Positions 18,220 to 25,748 of a stretch of 64,000 nt of DNA are shown one piece after another; within the stretch, counting starts at the first letter, position 1, and each line of letters opens with the position of its first letter. Under the pieces are notes generated by a model that was given only the letters and a program-made list of their open reading frames with translations, had not been told where the DNA came from and did no database searches. The position numbers and the translations under genes were made by a program. Source of the stretch: Tepidamorphaceae bacterium (GTDB lineage: Bacteria > Pseudomonadota > Alphaproteobacteria > Rhizobiales > Tepidamorphaceae); contig JANQNT010000023.1 in the NCBI GenBank assembly GCA_028279445.1, positions 434,001 through 498,000 of the forward strand, read 5' to 3'.

Positions 18220-19602
18220 ATGGCCGATCTCGACGCGGTTCTCGCGGCTGCCGACGCCAATCTGGACGCGAGCCTGGAGCGGCTGTTCGAACTGCTGCGC
18301 ATCCCGTCGATCTCCACCGACTCCGCCTTCGACGGCGACTGCCGGCGCGCCGCCGACTGGCTCGTGGCGGAACTGGACAGGCTTGGCTTCGACGCGTCGC
18401 GCCGCGACACGCAAGGCCAGCCGATGGTGCTCGCCAGGGGTGGCGCGGGCAGCGGGCCGCATGTGCTGTTCTACGGCCATTACGACGTGCAGCCACCGGA
18501 CCCGCTGGAACTGTGGCAGCGCGATCCCTTCGACCCGGCGATCGTCGATACGCCGACGGGCAAGCAGATCGTCGCGCGCGGGGCTTCCGACGACAAGGGC
18601 CAGTTGATGACCTTCGTCGAAGCCGCCCGCGCCTACCGACAGGTGGCCGGCGAGTTGCCCCTGCCCGTCACCATCCTGTTCGAGGGCGAGGAGGAATCCG
18701 GCTCCAAGAGCCTCGGCCCGTTCCTCGATGCCCATCTCGACGAGTTGAAGGCCGACGTGGCGCTCGTCTGCGACACCGGCATGTGGGACCGCGAGACACC
18801 GGCGATCACCACCATGCTGCGCGGCATGCTGCTGGACGAGGTCGTCGTCACCTGCGCCAACCGCGACCTGCATTCGGGCATGTATGGCGGGGCGGCGATG
18901 AACCCGATCCGGGTCGTCGCGAAGATCGTCGCCGACCTGCATGACGCTAACGGAAGGGTGACCGTTCCCGGCTTCTATGACGGGGTCGAGGAAGTGCCCG
19001 CCGACATCGCGGCGCAGTGGGGCGGGCTGTCATTCGACGCGGGCGAGTTCCTCGGCGAGGTCGGCCTCAGGCTGCCGGCCGGCGAGGCGGAGCGCTCAGC
19101 GCTGGAGCAGATCTGGTCGCGGCCGACCTGCGACGCAAACGGTATCGTCGGCGGCTATACCGGCGAAGGCAGCAAGACGGTGATCGCTTCGCAGGCGTCG
19201 GTGAAGATGTCCTTCCGCCTCGTCGGCGGGCAGGACCCGGACGCGATCCGCGACGCCTTCCGTGCCTTCGTGCGCGAACGGGTGCCGGCCGACTGTGCGG
19301 TCGCGTTCATCGCGCATGGCGGCAACCCGGCGCTGTCGCTGCCGCTGGAAAGCCCCTATCTGGATGCCGCATGTACGGCACTTGCGGATGAGTGGGGAAA
19401 GCCGGCGGTGCTGACCGGCTGCGGCGGATCGATCCCCATCGTCGGCGACTTCAAGAGCACGCTCGGCATGGACACGCTGCTGATCGGTTTCGGGCTCGAT
19501 GACGACCGCATCCACTCGCCGAACGAGAAGTACGAGTTCTCCAGCTTCCGCCATGGCATCCGCTCATGGGTGCGCATCATCGACGCGCTGGCGCGGATGT
19601 GA
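18220..19602 (+). CDS. M20-family metallopeptidase (dipeptidase)
   Basis: A 460-residue zinc peptidase of the M20 family. Metal-binding and catalytic motifs are in order: YGHYDVQPPDPLELW (His and Asp), GASDDKGQLMTF (bridging Asp), FEGEEESGSKS (catalytic Glu pair), DLHSGMYGGA (dimerisation domain start) and NEKYEFSSFRHGIR at the end (in place of the common final His motif). The group is generally cytosolic dipeptidases or carboxypeptidases acting on short peptides. It begins 25 bases after the HerA-like gene, after GGGAG, so the two may be co-transcribed. Confidence 0.92.
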   Translation: MADLDAVLAAADANLDASLERLFELLRIPSISTDSAFDGDCRRAADWLVAELDRLGFDASRRDTQGQPMVLARGGAGSGPHVLFYGHYDVQPPDPLELWQRDPFDPAIVDTPTGKQIVARGASDDKGQLMTFVEAARAYRQVAGELPLPVTILFEGEEESGSKSLGPFLDAHLDELKADVALVCDTGMWDRETPAITTMLRGMLLDEVVVTCANRDLHSGMYGGAAMNPIRVVAKIVADLHDANGRVTVPGFYDGVEEVPADIAAQWGGLSFDAGEFLGEVGLRLPAGEAERSALEQIWSRPTCDANGIVGGYTGEGSKTVIASQASVKMSFRLVGGQDPDAIRDAFRAFVRERVPADCAVAFIAHGGNPALSLPLESPYLDAACTALADEWGKPAVLTGCGGSIPIVGDFKSTLGMDTLLIGFGLDDDRIHSPNEKYEFSSFRHGIRSWVRIIDALARM

Positions 19603-19606
19603 GTAC

Positions 19607-20533
19607 TTACGGTTTCGCCGCCTCATACGCATCCGGCAGGGCCGGCAGGCTCTTGAGATAGGCAGCGATGGCCGCGCGATCCTCGGGTGGCAACTGCGCG
19701 GTGTTGGAGATCACCTTGCCCATGGTGCCGCCCAGCGAATCATAGTCCGGCGTGAAGCCGCTCTCCAGCGCATAGGCAATGTCGCCTTCGCTCCAGTCCG
19801 CCAACCCCTGCGCGTGCGGTGTGATGTTGGGGATGATCCCCTTGCCTTCCGGGTTCGGCGCGCCGGCGAGCCAGTTCGAGCGGTCGAGCCCGCCGATGGC
19901 GTCGCGCGGCGTATGGCATTCGCCGCAATGACCGGGGCCCTCGCTCAGATAGGCACCGCGATTGACCTGATCGCTTGCGGCGGGATCGGCCATGAACGGC
20001 TCGCCGTCGAGATAAAGCCGCTTCCACAGTCCCAGGCCCCGGCGGATGTTGAAGGGAAAGCCGACCTCGTGATCCGGCGCCACGCCGGCGACGGGGGCAA
20101 GCGTGTCGAGGAATGCCTTCAGGTCGAGCAGGTCGGCGACGCGCATGCGCTGATATGACGTATAGGGAAAGGCCGGGTAGTAGTGGCTTCCATCCGGCGA
20201 TACGCCGCGTAGCATGGCGTTGAGGAAGTCGAGCTGAGACCAACCGCCGATGCCGTCTTGGCGGTGCGGCGAGATGTTGGGTCCGACGAAGGCGCCGAAC
20301 GGGCTTTCCAGCCGCACGCCGCCGGTAAGCGCCAGTTTGTCGTCGCTGTCGGGCGCCGCATGGCAGGAGGCGCAACCACCGGCGAAGAACATCAGCCGGC
20401 CGTTGTCTATGTCCGGCTGGTGTCCGGCCGCCTCGGCGGGCAGCGCGTCGAGCCGGTTGGGTCCGCTCAGCCACCATCCGGCGCCGGCGGCGATGACGCC
20501 GAGCATGACGAGCAGGCGGACCAGACGCCCCAT
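19607..20533 (-). CDS. Diheme c-type cytochrome
   Basis: A 308-residue periplasmic cytochrome anchored or exported by an N-terminal hydrophobic segment (residues 4-22). Two haem-attachment motifs are visible: CASCH at 54-58 and CGECH near residue 207, each with downstream Met candidates (HYYPAFPYTSYQRM and LGGTMGKVISNTAQL). Such diheme cytochromes commonly accept electrons from periplasmic dehydrogenases. No dehydrogenase gene is adjacent. It pairs with the cytochrome c' gene immediately upstream (26-base gap) and its stop lies four bases from the convergent dipeptidase stop. Confidence 0.92.
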   Translation of the reverse strand: MGRLVRLLVMLGVIAAGAGWWLSGPNRLDALPAEAAGHQPDIDNGRLMFFAGGCASCHAAPDSDDKLALTGGVRLESPFGAFVGPNISPHRQDGIGGWSQLDFLNAMLRGVSPDGSHYYPAFPYTSYQRMRVADLLDLKAFLDTLAPVAGVAPDHEVGFPFNIRRGLGLWKRLYLDGEPFMADPAASDQVNRGAYLSEGPGHCGECHTPRDAIGGLDRSNWLAGAPNPEGKGIIPNITPHAQGLADWSEGDIAYALESGFTPDYDSLGGTMGKVISNTAQLPPEDRAAIAAYLKSLPALPDAYEAAKP

Positions 20534-20558
20534 CGGTCGCGGCCGCGATCAGGACGCG

Positions 20559-21008
20559 TCAGCTCTTCTTGATGCGGTAGCCCTCATGGCAGGCCTTGCA
20601 GGTGGCGCCGAGCTTGCCGAGCTGCTCACGCATCTCGTCGAGGGAACCGGCCGGGAAGGCGATTGCCTCGGCGGTTACCTCCTCCATGTCGCGCGACTTG
20701 GCGATGAAGCCGGCCATGTCTTCCCAGATCTTCGGCGCGGCCTCGGTCTCACCACCGCTCTCGGAGCCTTCCGGGAACAGGTGGACGAAGCCGATCGCGG
20801 CGTTGTTGATGGCGCGCATGGCGAGATTGGCCTGGATGGCGTCGAATGCCATCTCGCCCTTGGCCATCTTGCCCATCACGCCGATCGAGGCGCCGACATT
20901 CTTCATCATCGCCTTGCGGGTGGCGATGGGATCGTCATTGGCGCTGGCGACGGTAAGGCTGAGCGAACAAACGGTCGCAACAAGAGCAATTGTTGTCTGG
21001 CGGATCAT
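20559..21008 (-). CDS. Cytochrome c' (class II c-type cytochrome)
   Basis: A 149-residue protein with a Sec signal peptide (cleavage after VASA, about residue 23), a four-helix bundle pattern and the haem motif CKACHEGYR at the very C-terminus, the hallmark of class II cytochromes. Periplasmic. Members bind NO or serve as small electron carriers. ATG at 21008 is chosen; the frame extends further upstream but without a signal peptide. It probably forms a two-gene operon with the diheme cytochrome downstream. Confidence 0.92.
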   Translation of the reverse strand: MIRQTTIALVATVCSLSLTVASANDDPIATRKAMMKNVGASIGVMGKMAKGEMAFDAIQANLAMRAINNAAIGFVHLFPEGSESGGETEAAPKIWEDMAGFIAKSRDMEEVTAEAIAFPAGSLDEMREQLGKLGATCKACHEGYRIKKS

Positions 21009-21210
21009 GTGGGGGCATCCTCTCTGGAAATATTCCAATTTCAGAATGCCATGCCTTCCGGGCAAATGCCAAAAGCCGCGTTCACAACTTCGTGGGCAAT
21101 TCCGCCCGGTCCTGAACGGGCGTGGCATCGGCCATGCGCATCGCGGTGGTTGACGCAGCGCGCGGGCGGGCCTTGGATATCGACGGGAAACGCACAGCGA
21201 GGCTCGGCAA

Positions 21211-22089
21211 ATGGCTGCACATGGCGGAGCGGGTGACGGCGGCTGGTCGAAGACCTGGACATGGATCGACGACGAGTGGCTGGAGGGAAATCCGGCGATC
21301 ATCGGCCCGCGCACGCACGGGCTCTGGCTTGGTTCCTGCGTGTTCGACGGCGCGCGCGCCTTCGAGGGCGTGGCGCCGGACCTCGACCGTCATTGCGCGC
21401 GCGTGCAGGACTCGGCCCGTGCGCTGGGGCTGAACGCGACCATGGACCTAGACGCGATGCTGGAGATCGCCGCCGACGGCATGCAGCGCTTCGACAAGGG
21501 TGCTGAGCTCTACATCAAGCCGATGTACTGGGCCGAGCAGGGTGGCTATTTCTCGGTCCCCCCGCTGGCCGAGACGACGCGCTTCTGCCTGTCGGTGTTC
21601 GAGGTTCCGATGCCGGAACCGGCGGGCTTTTCGGTGACCCGGTCGCGCTTCCGCAGGCCCACCATGGAAACGGCACCGGTCAACGCCAAGGCGGCGTGCC
21701 TGTATCCCAATTCAGGGCGCGCCCTGACCGAAGTGCGCGACAAGGGGTTCGACAACGCCGTCGTCCTCGACACGCTGTCGAATGTCGCGGAACTGGCCAC
21801 CGCCAACCTGTTCATGGCCAAGGACGGCGTCGTGCACACGCCCTACCCGAACGGCACCTTCCTGAACGGCATCACCCGCCAAAGGGTGATCGCGCTGCTC
21901 AAGGCGGACGGCCACCAGGTGCACGAACGCACCATTTCCTACGATGAACTGGCGCAGGCGGACGAGCTGTTCTCCACCGGCAACTACGCCAAGGTCATGC
22001 CGATTTCGCGCATCGACGACCGCGACCTGCAGCCAGGTCCGCTCTACGCGCGGGCGCGCGAGCTTTACTGGGACTGGGCGCATTCGTGA
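21211..22089 (+). CDS. Class IV aminotransferase, branched-chain amino-acid type
   Basis: A 292-residue PLP enzyme of fold type IV (IlvE/D-amino-acid transaminase family). The PLP lysine is K160 in APVNAKAACLYPNSG. VVLDTLSNVAELATANLFM and NGTFLNGITRQRVIALL form the phosphate-binding and substrate loops, and VFDGARAFEGVAPDLDRH is the N-terminal domain. Most likely it transfers amino groups of branched-chain or similar amino acids. The two arginine-rich loops typical of D-amino-acid transaminases are not evident. Divergent from cytochrome c'. Two hairpin-type repeats lie directly downstream. Confidence 0.87.
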   Translation: MAAHGGAGDGGWSKTWTWIDDEWLEGNPAIIGPRTHGLWLGSCVFDGARAFEGVAPDLDRHCARVQDSARALGLNATMDLDAMLEIAADGMQRFDKGAELYIKPMYWAEQGGYFSVPPLAETTRFCLSVFEVPMPEPAGFSVTRSRFRRPTMETAPVNAKAACLYPNSGRALTEVRDKGFDNAVVLDTLSNVAELATANLFMAKDGVVHTPYPNGTFLNGITRQRVIALLKADGHQVHERTISYDELAQADELFSTGNYAKVMPISRIDDRDLQPGPLYARARELYWDWAHS

Positions 22090-22130
22090 ATGCGCTTTTG
22101 GTTTCTCACGGCACCAGCCCGTTCTCTTCT

Positions 22131-22169
22131 TGTTGTTTGGCGGCACCAGTTGTTGTTTGGCGGCACCAG
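22131..22169. repeat. 20-bp tandem direct repeat beside hairpin repeat
   Basis: Two adjacent copies of a 19-base unit (TGTTGTTTGGCGGCACCAG) separated by one T. The GGCACCAG end is the same as the outer end of the neighbouring hairpin element, and a further GGCACCAGCCCG occurs at 22110-22121. It looks like reduplication of the repeat border. Confidence 0.8.
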
Positions 22170-22211
22170 CCCGCTTCCCCTCCCGACCACGCGCCTTTGA
22201 TTGGACCATAG

Positions 22212-22286
22212 CCAGCCCACTCCCCCGGCCCAACCACCCTATCGAGGGTACGCCTATCGGGTGGTTGGGCCGGGGGAGCGGGCTGG
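22212..22286. repeat. Long hairpin repeat, family 1 copy B
   Basis: A 28-bp inverted repeat with one mismatch (22212-22239 against 22259-22286) around a 19-base loop. Arms match those of the element at 8733-8803, and the loop (TATCGAGGGTAC...) matches the reverse complement of the other loop, so the two copies are homologous and oppositely oriented. A degenerate extra arm precedes it (22166-22190). It lies between the aminotransferase stop and a small secreted-protein gene. Confidence 0.85.
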
Positions 22287-22385
22287 TGCCGTCGAAACAA
22301 AAAGGGCCGGCTTCGGACGATGACATCCGAACGCCGCCGCCTGCGTAGGAAATCAGGCACACGGTTGTAGCCGGAGCCTGACGAC

Positions 22386-22685
22386 ATGAACCGCACTCTG
22401 CCGCGCATCGCCGCCACCGCCGCACTGGCCATGGTGTTGGCGGTGACCAGCCTGGCCGTCAGCGCTGATCCGCGCCGCGAAGGGCAGCGCTGCACGGCAA
22501 GTGCGGTTGCCGCCGGCGCCGTCTGGAAGGGCACCTATAGCGGCAGCGCACCGAGTGACATCCGCCCGCGAAACTGGTCCGGCTCGCGTTGTTTTCCAAC
22601 GCAGGCGGCCTGTCAGGCTTGGCTCAACCGCATCGCCGGGATGTACAGCTACTCGACCCGCGCCTCGCGCTGCGGGCGGGTGTGA
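22386..22685 (+). CDS. Small secreted four-cysteine protein
   Basis: Not recognised. A 99-residue protein with a clear signal peptide (RIAATAALAMVLAVTSLAVSA, cleavage about residue 27) and a mature part of about 72 residues containing four cysteines (36, 69, 76, 96), enough for two disulfides. It is basic and rich in Ser and Arg. It has a good start and signal but lies in a repeat-rich stretch, with repeat family 1 upstream and family 2 beginning at its stop codon. Function unknown. Confidence 0.65.
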   Translation: MNRTLPRIAATAALAMVLAVTSLAVSADPRREGQRCTASAVAAGAVWKGTYSGSAPSDIRPRNWSGSRCFPTQAACQAWLNRIAGMYSYSTRASRCGRV

Positions 22686-22975
22686 GTCCATTCCGCTCAC
22701 GCCAGTTGCGCTAACGCGCAACGGCTCCGCGGGGGCGGCCTGACCGGCCGGGCGCACGGTCGCGCTTGCCGGCTTCGCCGGTTCATTCCGCTCACGCCAG
22801 TTGCGATAACGCGCAACGGCTCCGCGGCGGCGGCCTGACTGGCCGGGCGCAGTCGCGTGCCGGGGTGCCAAACGCTCGGTGGGTGCAATCTGCTTCCCGG
22901 CGCACGACCGTGCGCCCGCGCGCGAGCGCGCCCTAGCGGAGCCGGCGAACGTAGTGAGCTCGGCGTGAGCGGAAC
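22684..22975. repeat. Intergenic mosaic repeat, family 2 copy A
   Basis: About 290 bases with no supported gene. It opens with CATTCCGCTCACG and closes with CGTGAGCGGAAC, so the ends are inverted. Inside, a 68-bp segment occurs twice as a direct repeat with a 95-bp period (22689-22756 and 22784-22851, three or so differences). The segment 22841-22876 matches the reverse complement of 36531-36568, so this is an inverted relative of the element at 36.4-36.6 kb. The remainder of the gap to 23041 shows nothing else. Confidence 0.75.
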
Positions 22976-23041
22976 AAAACCACGCGGGCGCGTGTCCCCG
23001 GCGCCGAGAGGGACGCCGAACGGTCCGCGCGGCCGTGACGG

Positions 23042-23251
23042 TCAGCTCGCCGACTTTGCCGGACAGGTGCTGATGCCGAGCAGCGTGTAAGCGGGGCACC
23101 AGCCGATCAGCGCGGTGGCCAGCGGCACGAAGCCGATATAGCCGACCCATTTCCAGCCGATGTCGGCGGGACCGAGGAAAGCGAATGCGATCAGCCCAAG
23201 CCCCACGACGATGCGCAGGACGCGATCGATGGTTCCCATATTCGTCTGCAT
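23042..23251 (-). CDS. DUF2892 (YgaP-type) small membrane protein
   Basis: A 69-residue protein with two membrane helices and the DUF2892 pattern: MGTIDRVLRIVVGLGLIAF at the start and GWCPAYTLLGISTCP at the end, where the two cysteines are conserved. DUF2892 domains are found alone or fused to rhodanese (YgaP) and are often under persulfide-responsive control. GGAG precedes the ATG at 23251. A perfect ATTC-N8-GAAT operator lies 64 bases upstream, which supports a role in sulfide/persulfide or thiol stress, by inference. Confidence 0.88.
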   Translation of the reverse strand: MQTNMGTIDRVLRIVVGLGLIAFAFLGPADIGWKWVGYIGFVPLATALIGWCPAYTLLGISTCPAKSAS

Positions 23252-23314
23252 GATCCGTCTCCTGTGTGCGTTCAGTCCACGCGCCCGAGCGGGCGCGGGT
23301 CATGGTCCGTACAT

Positions 23315-23336
23315 TATATTCATATTATTGAATATA
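23315..23336. promoter_or_regulatory. BigR/SqrR-type operator upstream of the DUF2892 gene
   Basis: An 8-bp perfect inverted repeat (TATATTCA / TGAATATA, six-base spacer) containing ATTC-N8-GAAT (23318-23333), the recognition pattern reported for the persulfide-sensing ArsR repressors BigR and SqrR. It is in a short AT-rich stretch that probably includes the promoter of the DUF2892 gene. No bigR/sqrR gene is in the window, so the regulator would act from elsewhere. Confidence 0.65.
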
Positions 23337-23387
23337 ACTTGATCTGGATCATGTCAACGATGGCGACCGTTGCGCCGCCCGGACATG

Positions 23388-23418
23388 AAAAAGCGCGCGG
23401 AGATCACTCTCCGCGCGC
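23388..23418 (-). terminator. Rho-independent terminator for sodB (minus strand)
   Basis: A perfect 11-bp stem (GCGCGCGGAGA / TCTCCGCGCGC) with a four-base loop. On the minus strand it is followed by TTTTT. It lies 139 bases past the sodB stop, beyond the rhizobial-type repeat. The gap 23252-23556 holds this terminator, that repeat and the operator above, and no gene. Confidence 0.85.
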
Positions 23419-23482
23419 CGGTCTCTCATCCATCTCGCATTGATCAGATGCGAAATGGATGAAGGCCCGATTCAATTTTCTG

Positions 23483-23533
23483 GGAGCGGGATCCGGGCGG
23501 AAAACCGGTATCCACTTTTCCTGATCCCGCTCC
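23483..23533. repeat. Rhizobial palindromic intergenic repeat (RIME/ABC-like)
   Basis: An 11-bp inverted repeat (GGAGCGGGATC / GATCCCGCTCC) enclosing GGCGGAAAACCGG and TATCCACTTTTCC. This core is the familiar dispersed element seen in the 3' regions of many Rhizobium, Agrobacterium and Brucella genes. It sits between the sodB stop and its terminator. It supports placing the organism in Hyphomicrobiales. Confidence 0.8.
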
Positions 23534-23556
23534 GGAACGGATGAGCGGCCAGCCCG

Positions 23557-24159
23557 TCAGGCAGTCGCCTGCTCGTGCATCTGTTCGACGTATTCCCAGT
23601 TGATCAGGTGATCGACGAAGGCGGCGAGATAGTCCGGCCGGCGGTTGCGGTAGTCGATGTAGTAGGAGTGCTCCCACACGTCGCAGCCCAGAATCGGCGT
23701 GGCGCCGTGCACCAGCGGGTTCTCGCCGTTTGGCGTCTTCATGATCTCCAGCTTGCCGCCCTTGACCGCAAGCCAGCACCAGCCGGACCCGAACTGGGTC
23801 ATGCCCGCTTCGATGAACTTGCCGCGAAACTCGTCGAACGAGCCGATGTCCGCGTTGATTGCCGCTTCCAGCTTGCCGGGCAGCGTCTTGCCACCGCCTT
23901 CGGGCTTCATCCAGTTCCAGAAGTGAATGTGGTTGTAGTGCTGGCCGGCATTGTTGAAGAGGCCGGGGTTGGTGCCATGCGACCCGCGCACGACGTCTTC
24001 CAGGCTCTTGCCCTCCAGGCCCGAGCCATCCAACAGCTTGTTGCCGTTGTCGACATAAGCCTTGTGGTGCTTGTCATGATGGAATTCCAGCGTCTCGGCC
24101 GACATGTAGGGTGCCAGCGAGTCGTAGGGGTACGTCAATTCGGGCAATTCGAAAGCCAT
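23557..24159 (-). CDS. sodB: Superoxide dismutase, Fe-type (Fe/Mn family)
   Basis: A 200-residue cytosolic superoxide dismutase. Metal ligands are in HHDKHHKAYVDNGN, GQHYNHIHFWNWMKPEGGG and DVWEHSYYIDYRNRRPDY. Gln in NNAGQHYNH and CDVWEHSYYIDYRN point to the iron-type subgroup, though cambialistic use is possible. ATG at 24159 is used because AAGGA lies ten bases before it. A GTG two codons earlier would be too close to that site. Single-gene transcript ending in a strong terminator. Confidence 0.96.
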   Translation of the reverse strand: MAFELPELTYPYDSLAPYMSAETLEFHHDKHHKAYVDNGNKLLDGSGLEGKSLEDVVRGSHGTNPGLFNNAGQHYNHIHFWNWMKPEGGGKTLPGKLEAAINADIGSFDEFRGKFIEAGMTQFGSGWCWLAVKGGKLEIMKTPNGENPLVHGATPILGCDVWEHSYYIDYRNRRPDYLAAFVDHLINWEYVEQMHEQATA

Positions 24160-24363
24160 GGCCACTCAATCCTTCTGCGCGCGATCGGCGGATCGCGGTC
24201 CGCCGCTTACATAAAGCCGTTGCCGGGAGGCGGCAACCGTTTCGCCGGGTCTGCGCGTTTACCGTGGCTGCGATCGGACCGCGACGTTGGCCCGCGATTT
24301 GCTGCATATGTCAGGCAGGGCGCGCCAAAGGCCGCGCCGTTTCATGGCGGGATAGTGCAACCG

Positions 24364-25731
24364 ATGGCCCGAACACCTTCCAATACTGCCGATGGCAAAA
24401 CCAGACGGGCGTTTTTGCGCGGCAGTCTCGCCGCGGCGGCTCTGTCGCTCGTTCCCAAAGCGGCGCACGCCAACGCAGCTGATGCGCTCGCGCTGGGCGT
24501 GGTGCCGGACGCGGCGCGCGACCAGGGTCCCGCCATTTCCAGCGCGCTGCGGGCAGCCACCGATCAGGGCCGGGCGCTGTGGCTGCCGGCGGGGCGCTAC
24601 GCTGCATCGAACATCGAACTACCGTCCGGAGCCGAACTGGCTGGCCAGCGGGGCCGCTCCAGCCTGGTCGGCCTCGGGGCGGCGCCGATCCTGTCGGGGC
24701 GCGGCGCGGACGGCGCGACGCTGACGGGACTGGACTTCGATGCCCGGGGCGCCGATTCCGGCAATGCCGGAGGCCATGTCATCCTTGAGGGCTGCGCGGA
24801 CCTGCGCGTGCGCGATTGCCGCTTTGCGGCCGGCGCAGAACCGTTGCTGCGGCTGCGCTCGTGCACCGGGCTGATCGAAGCCTCGCTGTTCGAACAAGGG
24901 CTTTCCAGCGCGCTGTTTGCCAACGATTCTTCCGGGTTGCGCATCGCCGGCAACCACGTACGCGACATGGCCGACAACGGCATTCTGGTGTGGCAGTCCT
25001 CCAAGGGCGAAGACGGCACCATCATCACCGGCAACCGCATCGAGCGCATCGGCAACCGTTCCGGCGGCGACGGCCAGTGGGGCAACGGCATCAACGTGTT
25101 CCGCGCCGGCAACGTCATCGTCGCCAACAACCGCATCAGCGACTGCACCCTGTCGGCGATCCGCGGCAACGCCGCCTCGAACTTCCAGGTCATCGGCAAC
25201 AACGCCACACGCATCGGCGAGACGGCGATCTTCGTGGAGTTCGGCTTTTCCGGCGCGGTGGTAGCCGACAATCTGGTCGACCGCGCCGCCACCGGCGTGT
25301 CGATCACCAACTACAACGACGGCGGGCGCATGGCGACAGTGACCGGCAACGTCATCCGCGATCTGGTGCGCGATGCCAGCCGCACCCAAAGTCCGTGGGC
25401 TCCGGGCATCGGCATTGCCGCGGAAGCCGACACGATCGTTGCCAACAACGTGCTGGACAACATTCCCTGGGCGGGACTGTGGCTGGGCTACGGCCCATAT
25501 CTGCGTGATGTCGTGGCGACCGACAACGTGGTGCGTCAGGCCACCTTCGGTGTCGCGGTTTCGGTCGTCGAGGGCGCTGAACGCACCGTTGTCCGCGACA
25601 ACCTGATCAGCGGCACGACGGACGGCGCCATCGTCGGCTTCGATCACGACAATCCGGTCACCGGCGACCTGTCAAAGACCGGCGCGCAGGAGTTCCGGCA
25701 CCTCACCCTCGACGGCAACATGATCGGGTGA
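24364..25731 (+). CDS. Tat-exported parallel beta-helix repeat protein (TIGR03808-like)
   Basis: A 455-residue protein with a twin-arginine signal (TRRAFLRGSLAAAALSLVP, residues 13-31) and then a right-handed beta-helix built from repeated N-x-I/V-x-x-N-x-I segments (for example ITGNRIERIGNRSGG, VIVANNRISDCTLSAI, VIGNNATRIGETAI, VVADNLVDRAATGV). This corresponds to the rhizobial family of twin-arg translocated repeat proteins. Such folds often bind or cut polysaccharide, but no catalytic residues can be assigned. The start at 24364 is chosen because it places the RR motif near the N-terminus. Divergent from sodB. Confidence 0.87.
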   Translation: MARTPSNTADGKTRRAFLRGSLAAAALSLVPKAAHANAADALALGVVPDAARDQGPAISSALRAATDQGRALWLPAGRYAASNIELPSGAELAGQRGRSSLVGLGAAPILSGRGADGATLTGLDFDARGADSGNAGGHVILEGCADLRVRDCRFAAGAEPLLRLRSCTGLIEASLFEQGLSSALFANDSSGLRIAGNHVRDMADNGILVWQSSKGEDGTIITGNRIERIGNRSGGDGQWGNGINVFRAGNVIVANNRISDCTLSAIRGNAASNFQVIGNNATRIGETAIFVEFGFSGAVVADNLVDRAATGVSITNYNDGGRMATVTGNVIRDLVRDASRTQSPWAPGIGIAAEADTIVANNVLDNIPWAGLWLGYGPYLRDVVATDNVVRQATFGVAVSVVEGAERTVVRDNLISGTTDGAIVGFDHDNPVTGDLSKTGAQEFRHLTLDGNMIG

Positions 25732-25748
25732 AGCCGTCACCCATGGCG

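Noticed and set aside
22689..22851. Direct repeats considered as a CRISPR array
   Set aside because: Only two 68-bp units with a 27-bp interval and no cas genes; part of a mosaic intergenic element.
22353..23303. 316-codon minus-strand frame over the repeat region
   Set aside because: It crosses the family 2 repeat, the small secreted-protein gene and the DUF2892 gene; the DUF2892 frame has a ribosome-binding site and family motifs while this one has none.
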